Origin: a virus
DNA length: 24,503 nt
Direction: 5' to 3' (one strand)
Virus record (IMG/VR): IMGVR_UViG_3300047546_001570
Location: 1 to 24,503 of that record
The translations under genes and the position numbers were made by a program. This document shows, in pieces, positions 15,531 to 23,419 of this stretch; the stretch's first letter is position 1, and every line of letters begins with the position of its first letter. The notes under the pieces were generated by a model that saw nothing but the letters and a program-made list of their open reading frames with translations, searched no databases and was not told the DNA's origin.

Positions 15531-18005
15531 TTAAGCGATTCGTGTAGCAACAATCTTGCCTCTGGCTGCTGCTGTACCAGAGGATAAGGTAATAGCTTGC
15601 CTTAGGGTTACGGACTTGGTTCCGTCTGTAGCTAAAACCAGACCGGGAATACTGCTGGCAGACCCTCCCCTAATTGCCGCGCCTTGTGTGACAAAAGCAA
15701 CAACGCCCGAATTATCCCCGTTCGTTGCAATAGTTGGCGTAAATGTACTATCGTTATATTTTGCGTTTGCCATAAATATAGCGCCAGCATTTACCCCGGC
15801 TGCTTCGATATTCCAAACATAAAAATCAACTCGCCACAAACCTGCACTTGTTATTGGTAATGTCGCAAGCGTAAGGGTTACACCCCCAGTTGTGCTTGTG
15901 GTAAGTTCAGAGCCCGTAACACTTAATTGTTCTCCAACATAACCGCTAGGTATCACAACTCCACTTGTTCGGCCCTGGATTTGGACACCGTTTCCGCTTG
16001 TGTTGGCATTGATGGTGTCAACCGTCGGCGTCCCACCAATCACGCTGCTACCGCTAACAGATAGCGGAAAGTTTGTCCCCACCGCCGGAGCGTTAAGCGC
16101 ATAGTTAATGCTTGCCGAAGTGAACACACCGGGAATGTTTGGCATGGTGATTTGAATGACACCGGCGTTGGTGATCGACATTAGAAATCCGGCTGGAGGC
16201 GTGTCGCCACTCACCTGATACGAAATGTCATAGATATTGTCACCGCCTCGTACGAATTGGGCTTGGACATAGAAACGGAGATCTGTCGTCGCGTCAATGT
16301 ATACCCAACCAGCAAGCCCGCCAGCGTCATAGGAGGATACGTCCTGGACGGTCTGGTTTGGTGTGTTGTTGAGAAGAGAGATTTGCGTCCTAGCATTGGC
16401 GCCGCCGACGACAACACCGCGCTTGGGAGCGACATAAAAGGTAGTCGTGCTAGAAGCCACACCAACCGGGACAGATACATATCCGATAGTGCTAGGCTCA
16501 GTCAGCGAGTAGGTTCCAGCAACACTATCGCTCAAGAAATAGACAGAGCCAGCCGTCAATCCGGTCAAACCCGAGATTTCGCCGCTAAGTGTCAACTCAA
16601 AGTTGTTCGCGTCAACCACACGCGATACGACGCCGACGACTTCCGCAGCTGCCGCAGAGGTTGCAATCGCTTTGGTGTATGTAGCGCCGTTCAAATAAAG
16701 CACGTTGCCGACAACAAAACCGTGTGACGCCTGATTGATCTTATCAACCGATCCGCCTCCGCCAATCCCCGACCATGCCCCGGCTGCGTACCCTTCAAAT
16801 GCCGTCAAATCGGAGTTGTACCGAATCATTCCGTTGACTGGCGTTCCTGGTCGTTCCGCCGTAGTGCCAGAAGCAACTTTGAACGAACCAGTGCCGTTCT
16901 GTGTTGCATTACCCGCAATCGTCAGCGTGTCGCTGGTCGCATCACCTAGGACAGTGTTGCCGTTGACAGTTAGATCAGTGCTGACTTTTGCTGCGCCTAC
17001 TACGTCAAGAGCTACGGTTGGGGCTGCGATACCGACGCCCACTCGGTTGTTGGCTGCGTCGATGACAAGCGTGTTGCTATCAAAGTTAAGGCCGTTGGGC
17101 AGTGTGACAGCTGTACCGTTAATAGTCAGCACGTCCGAGGAGGCATCGCCAAGGGCCGTGTTGCCGGAAGCGTTCAAGGCTCCAGCGTTGACCGTTGCCG
17201 CTGCCACAGTCGTGGCATTGACGGTGCCCACGACGTCCAGGGCTTGGCTTGGAGAGGCCGTACCGATACCCACTCGGTTAAGAGTTGCGTCAATAACGAG
17301 GGTATTGGAGTCGAAATTGAGGCCATTGGGGATACTTGCCGCGCTACTATTGATCGTCAGTGCGTCGGCTGCCTGATCGCCAAGAGTGACACCGCCGTTG
17401 AGAGCCGCTGTACCTGCCACGCTCAAAGCGCCGCTACCTGTCAGCGTCACGCTGCCAGAGCTATTCAGCGAAGTAGAACCAGCGATAGTGCCGCTAGTGA
17501 TGGCGCTACCAGATACCTTGCCAGCCGTTGAGATGACCCCAGAGATATCGGAATCAGTCACCTGTCCTGGGGGAATAGCGTAGTTAATTACTTTCCAATC
17601 GCTGTCGCCGCTGTTGTATTGCAGCATGACAACTTGGCGGTTTTTATTCAGCACGAGCGAGGTTTGACCGATGATAGTGTCAGACCCCGAACGATTGATT
17701 GTGATGTTGTTCGTCGCGGCATCAGCTTTGCCATCGACGATTACAAAAATCTGGCCGGGAGATCCTCCGGGCAAGTTGACAGTGACAGGACCAGCTACCG
17801 TCAAGTCAGTCACGATTGCGTAATCAGATGCAGCCGAGACAGTGACTGGGCTTGTTGTGGCCTTCCTAATCTCTTGCTTCATTTCGCCAGCAACGGCGGC
17901 TTTGTTTCCCAACGCAACCAGGAAGTTGGTCAAGCTTGACCAGTTGAACTCCCCAGATTGCGGGATACTGTATGTAGTTCCGTCCCAGGTTACGTTAATA
18001 GCCAT
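15531..18005 (-). CDS. Long tail fibre protein
   Basis: 824 residues, ATG with AAGGAA upstream; it begins 26 bases after the capsid terminator's T run. The N-terminal ~150 residues include PGQIFVIVDGKADAATNN and TIIGQTSLVLNKNRQVV, a virion-attachment type start. Low-complexity Ser/Thr/Gly shaft follows. Two imperfect ~52-residue repeats, at 209-260 and 286-337, contain IPNGLNFDSNTLVIDA and RVGIGTASP-type units, with a third partial unit at 354. A further module at about 420-530 (QASHGFVVGNVLYLNG, EVVGVVSRVVDANNFEL, LTAGSVYFLS) is common in phage fibres. The last 145 residues form the module shared with the 198-residue protein. No S74 chaperone end is visible. It most likely recognises the host surface. 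Confidence 0.75.
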   Translation of the reverse strand: MAINVTWDGTTYSIPQSGEFNWSSLTNFLVALGNKAAVAGEMKQEIRKATTSPVTVSAASDYAIVTDLTVAGPVTVNLPGGSPGQIFVIVDGKADAATNNITINRSGSDTIIGQTSLVLNKNRQVVMLQYNSGDSDWKVINYAIPPGQVTDSDISGVISTAGKVSGSAITSGTIAGSTSLNSSGSVTLTGSGALSVAGTAALNGGVTLGDQAADALTINSSAASIPNGLNFDSNTLVIDATLNRVGIGTASPSQALDVVGTVNATTVAAATVNAGALNASGNTALGDASSDVLTINGTAVTLPNGLNFDSNTLVIDAANNRVGVGIAAPTVALDVVGAAKVSTDLTVNGNTVLGDATSDTLTIAGNATQNGTGSFKVASGTTAERPGTPVNGMIRYNSDLTAFEGYAAGAWSGIGGGGSVDKINQASHGFVVGNVLYLNGATYTKAIATSAAAAEVVGVVSRVVDANNFELTLSGEISGLTGLTAGSVYFLSDSVAGTYSLTEPSTIGYVSVPVGVASSTTTFYVAPKRGVVVGGANARTQISLLNNTPNQTVQDVSSYDAGGLAGWVYIDATTDLRFYVQAQFVRGGDNIYDISYQVSGDTPPAGFLMSITNAGVIQITMPNIPGVFTSASINYALNAPAVGTNFPLSVSGSSVIGGTPTVDTINANTSGNGVQIQGRTSGVVIPSGYVGEQLSVTGSELTTSTTGGVTLTLATLPITSAGLWRVDFYVWNIEAAGVNAGAIFMANAKYNDSTFTPTIATNGDNSGVVAFVTQGAAIRGGSASSIPGLVLATDGTKSVTLRQAITLSSGTAAARGKIVATRIA
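16995..17150 (-). repeat. Fibre shaft repeat, unit B
   Basis: Encodes residues about 286-337: GD.SSDVLTI, LPNGLNFDSNTLVIDA, RVGVGIAAPTVALDVVG. It matches unit A in order and spacing. A third, shortened copy (GDATSDTLTI) begins at residue 354 (about base 16946) but lacks the following NGLNFDSN part. Confidence 0.75.
17226..17381 (-). repeat. Fibre shaft repeat, unit A
   Basis: Encodes residues about 209-260 of the long fibre: GD..ADALTI, then IPNGLNFDSNTLVIDA, then RVGIGTASPSQALDVVG. It aligns over its length with unit B 231 bases downstream, roughly 70% at DNA level by eye. This is a protein-level shaft duplication, not a mobile repeat. Confidence 0.75.
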
Positions 18006-18024
18006 GAATTAAATTCCTTTTAAG

Positions 18025-18058
18025 AAAAAAGGGCCAGCCCCAACGCATGGGGCCAGCC
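18025..18058 (-). terminator. Strong intrinsic terminator after major capsid gene
   Basis: Read on the minus strand, GGCTGGCCCC, A, loop TGCGT, T, GGGGCTGGCC gives an 11-pair stem (two G-U wobbles) followed by CTTTTTTCTT. It lies 17 bases after the capsid stop and 20 bases before the long-fibre start, so downstream tail genes would be reached only by readthrough or by a promoter I cannot see. Confidence 0.85.
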
Positions 18059-18074
18059 GCAATCAGAAGGTCAA

Positions 18075-19418
18075 TTAGGATGCGGATTCGTCATTGATAC
18101 CAGTGATGAGCAAGTTTTGATTGGGCTCTGGAGTGAAAACGTACTCGTCAGCGTAGGATTTGAATTGGTAGCCAGCTTGGTTTTCCAAGGGACGAATGAG
18201 ATCGCCGTTGTCATCCATGCCGGGCACTTTAAAGCCTACTTGAGCAGAACCGGAACGCTTCCACGTGTCGGTGCGGAGAGCGAAGGCATAACCTTCTTTC
18301 ATGCAGCGATGAGCCTTAATGGTGAGCTTGCCGGTCTGAGTGTAATACTCAATGTCACGGAAACCGTTTTGCGCTTGGCTAGGCGAATAGGACTTATCAT
18401 ACACGCGAAGACCAGCTTCGGTGTTGGACAAGGTGGACCAGCTACGTGGGTTGACGTACACGTTCACGTCGCCTTCCAGACCACCACCGTTGACTGCATC
18501 GGCCAGGGCTTCTTGTAGGCGGGAAAGCGTGAGCTTAACGCCAGTAGAAGCACCGTTGCTGATATCAGCCACGTTACCTTTGAATAGAGGGAATTGCGCG
18601 GTATTGACGCCGAACAACGTCCCGCTGTTGGCAAGGATTGCGTGAATGCCGACCATTTCGCCAGCGCCTTCTTGACCGTCGAAGCAAAGACGGACAGAGC
18701 CAGAGCCAGAAACGGCAGAAGGAGCGACAGGCACAAAGTCCACGGTGATGTAACCGTATTTGCTTTGGTAGCCAGTCAGCTTACCGGAAGCAAGGATGTT
18801 GCCGTTTTGGTCAACTTGCTTGACTTTCACGCCGATCATACCAACCCAGAAGCCAGCTGCAAATTCGCCTGGAGCCAACAAAATTGCTTTAGAAGCAGCG
18901 TTGACGCCGTTTACAAAAGCTAAACCGTTTAGCGTTCCAGATCCGTTTGTAAACGAAGCTCCGCGATAGGTGCCAGAGTAGTATGAAACGTACCCAAGAA
19001 GGCTAGGAGACTGGCCCCACATTCTGAAGATTTCTAGGAATTTGTTGTGTGATTTTAGGTTGTTACGCGTGATGAACTTCGTGGCTCTAAAGAAAGCTTG
19101 TTCATCCCCTAGTGAACGAGAAATTGTTGCGAATGGGAGGATGGAGGGGAGGATGGACACGTACGGAGTAACCAAGGTTTGCTTTACAGCCCCCGCAATA
19201 GCCGGGTTTATTTCGAAAGCTTCCTGTCCACTTCCTCCTAGCGTGATCCCTGTCTCGGCACTAAGCACAACATCTTCAACGAACTGTGCGCCCACTCGTG
19301 CGCCTTCGGCCCAACCAATGTCCATTCCCAAAAGCTGATCTTCCGGGACGAGGTCGTACATATCACCGTATACGTTTTTGAATAGCTCAATGACCTGATT
19401 GTTCGAAACGGAAGCCAT
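18075..19418 (-). CDS. Major capsid protein
   Basis: 447 residues from ATG 19418, chosen over an in-frame GTG three codons earlier because AGAGGTG lies eight bases before the ATG. It is assigned as the shell-forming protein from its length, its place after a scaffold-like gene and before a strong terminator, and its pattern: N-terminal helix region, QTLVTPYVSILPSILPFATI (about 80-100), a SHNKFLEIF then SYYSGTYRGASF stretch (about 122-155), and a C-terminal part with DIEYYTQTGKLTIKAHRCM, then MKEGYAFALRTDTW and DDNGDLIRP. A Gly/Ser-rich beta insert at about 160-250 could be an added surface domain. I cannot show the HK97 fold directly. No protease gene is seen next to it. Confidence 0.75.
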   Translation of the reverse strand: MASVSNNQVIELFKNVYGDMYDLVPEDQLLGMDIGWAEGARVGAQFVEDVVLSAETGITLGGSGQEAFEINPAIAGAVKQTLVTPYVSILPSILPFATISRSLGDEQAFFRATKFITRNNLKSHNKFLEIFRMWGQSPSLLGYVSYYSGTYRGASFTNGSGTLNGLAFVNGVNAASKAILLAPGEFAAGFWVGMIGVKVKQVDQNGNILASGKLTGYQSKYGYITVDFVPVAPSAVSGSGSVRLCFDGQEGAGEMVGIHAILANSGTLFGVNTAQFPLFKGNVADISNGASTGVKLTLSRLQEALADAVNGGGLEGDVNVYVNPRSWSTLSNTEAGLRVYDKSYSPSQAQNGFRDIEYYTQTGKLTIKAHRCMKEGYAFALRTDTWKRSGSAQVGFKVPGMDDNGDLIRPLENQAGYQFKSYADEYVFTPEPNQNLLITGINDESAS

Positions 19419-19445
19419 ATGATTCACCTCTCAGTGTTTTAATGA

Positions 19446-19934
19446 TTACTTTGCGATCCAGCAGAAACGCACTTCGATCATGCCGCTAGTAAGAGCGTCC
19501 AGACCAGCCAGGACGAAACGACCAGCCAAGTTACCAGCTGCGCCTAGTGCGCCTTCGCAAGCCAGAGTAGAAGCGGTCAAGCCTTCGGCAACGTCAGCAC
19601 ACTCGGCGACGGTTGCACCGTTCGAGCCGCTGTACAGCTTCGCAGACACGCTTAGGAGCTTTTTGGCTTGGCCGTTCATGTTGACGATGACTGCAAGGGC
19701 ATCGGTGCCCATAGCAGTTGCGTCAAATGCAGCAACGGCAAACTCAGAAGACGTCCCGAGGAACGAATCAATCACGCTTTGGGAAGCGATTGCATCGTAC
19801 GACTTCAACAGCGCAGTATTCGCGACGATGGGGCTCGAAGCCTTTGCGCCGGTAATCTTGAATTGTAGTACAAGCTCATTAGGTACCACTTTTCCAAGTT
19901 GGTCGTTGTAATAAAACAAGCTAGAGACTGCCAT
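19446..19934 (-). CDS. Small virion protein, head decoration candidate
   Basis: 162 residues, ATG with a GGAG nine bases upstream that is embedded in the end of the scaffold gene. I do not recognise a family with certainty. The protein is Ala/Ser/Thr/Val-rich, strongly beta- and small-residue-biased, with FKITGAKASSPIVANTALL near residue 25-45, ALAVIVNMNGQAKKLLSVSAKLYSG at about 79-103 and a closing GMIEVRFCWIAK. Lying between scaffold and major capsid, inside the bracketed capsid transcription unit, it is probably a high-copy capsid component such as a decoration or cementing protein. A minor head role is the main alternative. Confidence 0.6.
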   Translation of the reverse strand: MAVSSLFYYNDQLGKVVPNELVLQFKITGAKASSPIVANTALLKSYDAIASQSVIDSFLGTSSEFAVAAFDATAMGTDALAVIVNMNGQAKKLLSVSAKLYSGSNGATVAECADVAEGLTASTLACEGALGAAGNLAGRFVLAGLDALTSGMIEVRFCWIAK

Positions 19935-19939
19935 GATCT

Positions 19940-20797
19940 TTATCTCCGTTTAAATCGTTTTTCCATTTCTTGAAATTTCTTTTCAATCGTCATTGGTTCG
20001 TCAGCCTTGCCGACTTCTTTCGCGCTCGGTTTGTTTTTCATGACGGTTTTGCTATCCAAAACTCTATCAACTTTAGCTTTCATAAGCGAGTCGATTAGAG
20101 ACTTGGGCAAAATCGACATGGCTTCCTCTGGCGAAAGATCGCTTAGGTATGCGCCAATGTCCTCGGTCATGCTCCTTTGAGCGTATTGCAAAGCTTGCTT
20201 CGCGGGGATTCGTTCTCCCTTGGCTTTAATGCTCGCTTCAATCTGCTCAATGATACGAAGGGCTAGCCTTGGATTGGCTTTCTTCCCGGCTTCTGCCAAT
20301 GCTTCCGAGATTTCAGCGTCCAATTCGGCCACGGCTCTTTGCGCCAATTCTTCTTGACGCGCCTTCTTTGAGCCCTCTTCCAACTCTTGCATCTTACGTT
20401 CAAGCTCTTCCCGCCTTTTCCGCTCGGACAAAAGTTCTTTGCGCTCTTGTGGTAACTCCTCGTACTCATACTGCTCGATCAGGTAGTTCTCAAACATCTG
20501 TCGCGCTTTTTGAGGTCCGAGCTTGTCCACCAAATAGTTAATGTCCCCTTTCTCTAGGGCTTGATTAACTCTTTGCGCTTCGGTCGAGAGCTTGGCCGCT
20601 TCTTGATAACGGCGTGTGCTCTCTTTGGCGTTTTGATAGTCGCGGATTAGCTCGTCATACGAGACTTCGCGTACCTCGCCGCCAAACTTAACTTTGTGCT
20701 TTGCGTTGCGCCAAGGCTCGGCCTCTTGTTTGGCCTGAGTTGCTTGCGCTTCGGTCGGTTGTGCAGGAGCTTGGACTCCTGCGCTTGCGGTTTCCAT
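19940..20797 (-). CDS. Capsid scaffolding protein candidate
   Basis: 285 residues, ATG with AGGAGA four bases upstream. The protein is highly charged and almost wholly helical, with a Gln/Ala-rich start, a KFGGEVREVSYDELIRDY segment (about 38-55), a coiled-coil stretch at about 115-160 rich in Glu, Arg and Lys, and a basic C-terminal KKFQEMEKRFKRR. A basic C-terminal helix is how P22-type scaffolds bind the coat protein. Position just before the capsid gene fits. The N-terminal GGxxxxVxxxEL pattern is also common in phage scaffold/head assembly genes. No protease motif is visible. A strong promoter lies in front of it. Confidence 0.75.
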   Translation of the reverse strand: METASAGVQAPAQPTEAQATQAKQEAEPWRNAKHKVKFGGEVREVSYDELIRDYQNAKESTRRYQEAAKLSTEAQRVNQALEKGDINYLVDKLGPQKARQMFENYLIEQYEYEELPQERKELLSERKRREELERKMQELEEGSKKARQEELAQRAVAELDAEISEALAEAGKKANPRLALRIIEQIEASIKAKGERIPAKQALQYAQRSMTEDIGAYLSDLSPEEAMSILPKSLIDSLMKAKVDRVLDSKTVMKNKPSAKEVGKADEPMTIEKKFQEMEKRFKRR

Positions 20798-20839
20798 TCT
20801 ATCTCCTGTGGTAGTCTTTCGACGCCGATTTTAATCCGC

Positions 20840-20868
20840 ATTATCACATGCTTAATATAATAACACAA
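20840..20868 (-). promoter_or_regulatory. Sigma70-like extended -10 promoter for the capsid unit
   Basis: On the minus strand: -35 TTGTGT (20868-20863), 17-base spacer, TGT then GATAAT (-10 at 20845-20840), so an extended -10. Transcription would start near 20833, about 36 bases before the scaffold ATG. The -35 lies inside the end of the upstream gene. Match is by eye. Confidence 0.55.
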
Positions 20869-21247
20869 GATCTAGGGGGGCTAGATCATCGGTCGGGGCA
20901 CTTGTCCCATCTGGGTTACAGAGCCTTGCTACAATCGTTAAACGATTATTCCTGTCGTAATACCATCCAAATGATTGCAAGAGATACAGTGAGCTTTGCA
21001 CCCTCACCGGAATGATGCCTGTCACCGTCTTGCTGGCGGTGATGACTTGAGCCGTTCCGCTCTTGACGTTGACGGTCTTCACTTCACTCGCAAAGTTGTC
21101 CCCAAACGTCAAACCGCTCCTAAGATTCCTTACAGTCTGCTCGATGAATTGGGCAAGGTACTCAAAAAACTCGGGGATCTCTTTGCCGGTGTTGGTCTTG
21201 CTTATGCGAGTCGTGTCGAGAAGTCGCGTGATTGTAAACTTTGCCAT
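20852..21247 (-). CDS. Conserved-looking phage protein of unknown function
   Basis: 131 residues from ATG 21247, which overlaps the terminase stop as TGATG; GGAG lies seven bases upstream. An in-frame GTG one codon earlier is less likely. The first ~50 residues are probably helical, with FFEYLAQFIEQTVRNLRSGL then TFGDNF at about 27-52. The rest is beta-rich: VKTVNVKSGTAQVI, GIIPVRVQSS, SFGWYYDRNNRLTIVARL. I have seen this helix-then-beta pattern in small phage structural proteins near the terminase but cannot name a function. The low-charge, sheet-rich end suggests a virion part rather than a regulator. Confidence 0.7.
   Translation of the reverse strand: MAKFTITRLLDTTRISKTNTGKEIPEFFEYLAQFIEQTVRNLRSGLTFGDNFASEVKTVNVKSGTAQVITASKTVTGIIPVRVQSSLYLLQSFGWYYDRNNRLTIVARLCNPDGTSAPTDDLAPLDLVLLY
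20933..20947. repeat. Perfect dyad near capsid promoter
   Basis: AATCGTT, A, AACGATT is a perfect 7-base inverted repeat with a one-base centre. It lies inside the 131-residue gene, about 64 bases upstream of the capsid-promoter -35. It shares 15 of 17 bases with the dyad near 24163-24179. Coincidence is possible. Confidence 0.35.
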
Positions 21248-22653
21248 CACTTCGCTCCAAATCGTTTGGCTGTTGCGCCAAATTTGTTGGCACTTGGCAG
21301 GATATTTATGGGCTTGTCGCTAGGAGGCGTCCAGAAACGGTCCTTGCTTGCGATCTCGCTTGGGTACGGATTGCTACGGTTAAGCCCTCTAACAGCATAC
21401 ATTAGGGCCGCGATTGCATCACAGTGTCCTGTCGAGAGTGTTCGCTCGAAGTCTGTATGGTTTTTGTTGAACATACCAGACTGACAGGTTGTGATAGTCA
21501 GTTTGCAGTGTGACGCTATCTTGATCTTGTTTTGAGTGAAGCGATTAGCAAGCCCGTTTATGCTCGCTTCCCAGTCGCTTTTCTGTGGCAAGGCAACGCT
21601 CATTTTGAAGGTACGTCCGAGATCAACGGCAAGTTGTCCTGGCACGTCGGCATAGTAAACATGCTCCTTACGATTGGGCTGTAAATATTTGCCGGTCCAT
21701 TTGGACCGTATGTCATTAACGATGACTTCCGTTGGCGTGTTCGGCCCCCACCATAGTTCGTCGAATACGAAGTCGGTTGCTTCCAGGTATCCGTATCCAA
21801 CCACAACGGCCACGGTAAAATCGCGCACTCCGCCCCAGTCGATATAGATCTCGTAATTGCAGTATTCTGGGAGATCAAATTCTCCAATGTGACGAGCAGG
21901 ATCAAAATCAGGGATAACGACAACACTCTTGTCACGGATAATTTGATTAAGATATTCGCGCTTAAAATCATCGGTGTGCCTCCCACCTGCTCGTCTTACA
22001 CATGCCTCATACTGCGACTGACTTAGAGCCTTGTTATCGTCGATTGTGAACGAATAGAAAGAATTGTTGATTTGCGCCCTCGCCATCGTTTCGGTAATGA
22101 AAGGATGATCGGGCACTTTGGGCAAGGTGGTGAGAAATATGATTTTCCCTGCATCGGAATGAGTCAAAGCAGGGCCGATATCAGAGCGCAATGACTCAAG
22201 GTAATCATCTGGGTTGGCGTCGACGATCTCTTCGACAAATACGCCTTGCAGCGTCTTCCCTCGCTGACTGTTTGTATTCAAATCGAATCCGCCCATCACG
22301 AGTTCGGACGTACCAATATACCACTTGCCCTCTGACTTGGACGGTCGAATCAGACCAGGAGGCGCATCGGCAATGATATGCCTAAGCCTTGGCGTCACGA
22401 TCTCTCTTGTCTGCTTGAGTGTTGGGCCAATGATAAGAAAGCACCGATCATGCCAGCGTAGGCACTGCTCTATGGCAATCAAGACGCCCAGGTGACTCTT
22501 GCCAAACTGTCTGGCGCAAAGGACAACCGCCTCATCAATATCGGGAGGCAGGTTGTATATGGCGTCATATATGCTTTGTTGTTGGGGCCATAGTTTATAC
22601 TTCAAATTTCCGCGTGACCATAACTCCGCTGTTAGCTTGTTCAAACTCGTCAT
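21247..22653 (-). CDS. terL: Terminase large subunit
   Basis: 468 residues. It is the ATP-driven motor and nuclease that packs DNA into the prohead through the portal. ATPase half: Walker A at 46-53 (CARQFGKS, Lys52), Walker B at 137-142 (GVFVEE), coupling segment IFLTTLP at 172-178. RNase-H-like nuclease half: Asp272 in IDWGG, Asp336 in YADVPG and Asp412 in GHCDAIAALMYA. All main catalytic positions are present, so it should be active. The ATG start has no good Shine-Dalgarno site, and its first 59 bases overlap the preceding small gene, suggesting coupled translation; a TTG three codons later is an alternative. The Walker A form with Arg-Gln-Phe is typical of many podovirus and siphovirus terminases. 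Confidence 0.93.
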   Translation of the reverse strand: MTSLNKLTAELWSRGNLKYKLWPQQQSIYDAIYNLPPDIDEAVVLCARQFGKSHLGVLIAIEQCLRWHDRCFLIIGPTLKQTREIVTPRLRHIIADAPPGLIRPSKSEGKWYIGTSELVMGGFDLNTNSQRGKTLQGVFVEEIVDANPDDYLESLRSDIGPALTHSDAGKIIFLTTLPKVPDHPFITETMARAQINNSFYSFTIDDNKALSQSQYEACVRRAGGRHTDDFKREYLNQIIRDKSVVVIPDFDPARHIGEFDLPEYCNYEIYIDWGGVRDFTVAVVVGYGYLEATDFVFDELWWGPNTPTEVIVNDIRSKWTGKYLQPNRKEHVYYADVPGQLAVDLGRTFKMSVALPQKSDWEASINGLANRFTQNKIKIASHCKLTITTCQSGMFNKNHTDFERTLSTGHCDAIAALMYAVRGLNRSNPYPSEIASKDRFWTPPSDKPINILPSANKFGATAKRFGAK

Positions 22654-22816
22654 CTGTCAACTCATGCAATTCGCCGTTTTGCGTGACATACGCCACAATC
22701 TCGCTATCACTGTTTATGATGATAGAGCCATGCTTTGAGCCATGGACTATGTAAAGCTCGTGCTCAGTTTCTGCGTCACAGATCCGCTCCCAGAACTTGC
22801 TCACCTGACTTTTCAT
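22595..22816 (-). CDS. Small unknown protein between terminase subunits
   Basis: 73 residues, ATG preceded by AGAGG at a short spacing. It overlaps the gene before it by 41 bases and terL after it by 59 bases, so it is squeezed between both. No family recognised. Residues about 18-60 read as beta strands with turns (ELYIVHGSKHGSIIIN, EIVAYVTQNGEL) followed by an acidic TDDEFEQ. The composition looks protein-like rather than random, and the codon phase continues cleanly, but the heavy double overlap leaves some doubt that it is expressed. Confidence 0.55.
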   Translation of the reverse strand: MKSQVSKFWERICDAETEHELYIVHGSKHGSIIINSDSEIVAYVTQNGELHELTDDEFEQANSGVMVTRKFEV

Positions 22817-23006
22817 TGGCCTCTATCCAATCTGCCGCCGCTAAGAGCCATGCAGCAAAAGCGCGGCACTCCCGCGCTGAGATCCATTCGGCTTTAACTG
22901 AAACACGGTAAGGGCCTTGGGGCCATCCTTTTGATAGAACCATATGCGTTGTATCCATGACGTTGCCTTTGTTGCTCGGTCGATGCACCCGCGCTAGTGG
23001 TCCCAT
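22776..23006 (-). CDS. Small unknown protein after terminase small subunit
   Basis: 76 residues from ATG 23006, overlapping the terS stop as TGATG with AAAGGA five bases upstream; a GTG one codon earlier or ATG 17 codons later are alternatives. No family recognised. The second half contains YRVSVKAEWISARECRA then FAAWLLAAADWIEANE (about 33-65), an amphipathic helix rich in Trp and Ala. Gene position in the packaging cluster suggests a link to head filling or a host-takeover role, but nothing in the sequence decides. Confidence 0.6.
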   Translation of the reverse strand: MGPLARVHRPSNKGNVMDTTHMVLSKGWPQGPYRVSVKAEWISARECRAFAAWLLAAADWIEANEKSGEQVLGADL

Positions 23007-23419
23007 CACGTTCCTTTCGGTTTTTTGCCGTACCTCTTAATAAGCGCCTCGATCTCATGATCGGGCACGTCGGATAGATTGATCTCGGTCACTTTCTGTT
23101 CGACCTTCTCAGATTGGCCTAGGTACTGCTTGCCTAGCCAGATCATCATCACGCGGTCGCCGTTTTGAGCCCGTCTAAACTGGCGACGACGAAGCGAACA
23201 TTTGCCGCCAGCCGAGTATTTTTTATACACTTCCGAAAAACTCTTGTTATAATGCTCGGTTACGCGCCTAACAAGAGTCTCTTCGTCGATCTCAAACCAT
23301 CCCGCGATCTCTTCCTGTGTACATTGCATCTGGCAACATTTTTCAAAATCGCGAAAATCTATGTCCTTGATTTTGGCACCTGTCTCGCCTTCGGCCTTGG
23401 GCCGTTTTGTGACGCCCAT
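23006..23419 (-). CDS. terS: Terminase small subunit
   Basis: 137 residues, ATG with AAAGGAG nine bases upstream. The small subunit recognises viral DNA and starts packaging. The N-terminal half has DFRDFEKCCQMQCTQEEIAG then WFEIDEETLVRRV (about 21-54), a helix-turn-helix of the TerS kind. It is followed by SFSEVYKKYSAGGKCSLRRR (about 60-79) and MMIWLGKQYLGQ (91-102); the phrase LR..Q..... then M.IWLGK..LGQ is a hallmark of one TerS family. The C-terminal helix DHEIEALIKRY may bind the large subunit. It is the first gene of the leftward operon, with terL two genes downstream. Confidence 0.85.
   Translation of the reverse strand: MGVTKRPKAEGETGAKIKDIDFRDFEKCCQMQCTQEEIAGWFEIDEETLVRRVTEHYNKSFSEVYKKYSAGGKCSLRRRQFRRAQNGDRVMMIWLGKQYLGQSEKVEQKVTEINLSDVPDHEIEALIKRYGKKPKGT

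Noticed and set aside
16735-17376. Long plus-strand open frame (213 codons) opposite the fibre gene
   Set aside because: It mirrors a repetitive, Thr/Ala/Val-rich coding region in which stops on the other strand are rare; no ribosome site and no recognisable protein pattern.
20647-20868. Minus-strand 73-codon frame overlapping the scaffold start
   Set aside because: It is in a different frame from the scaffold, which has a clear start site; its 5' part coincides with a predicted promoter.
21257-21269. CCAAATCGTTTGG-type dyad in terL as a third operator copy
   Set aside because: It lies in the coding end of terL with no promoter nearby, and the core word AATCGTT is common in the window.
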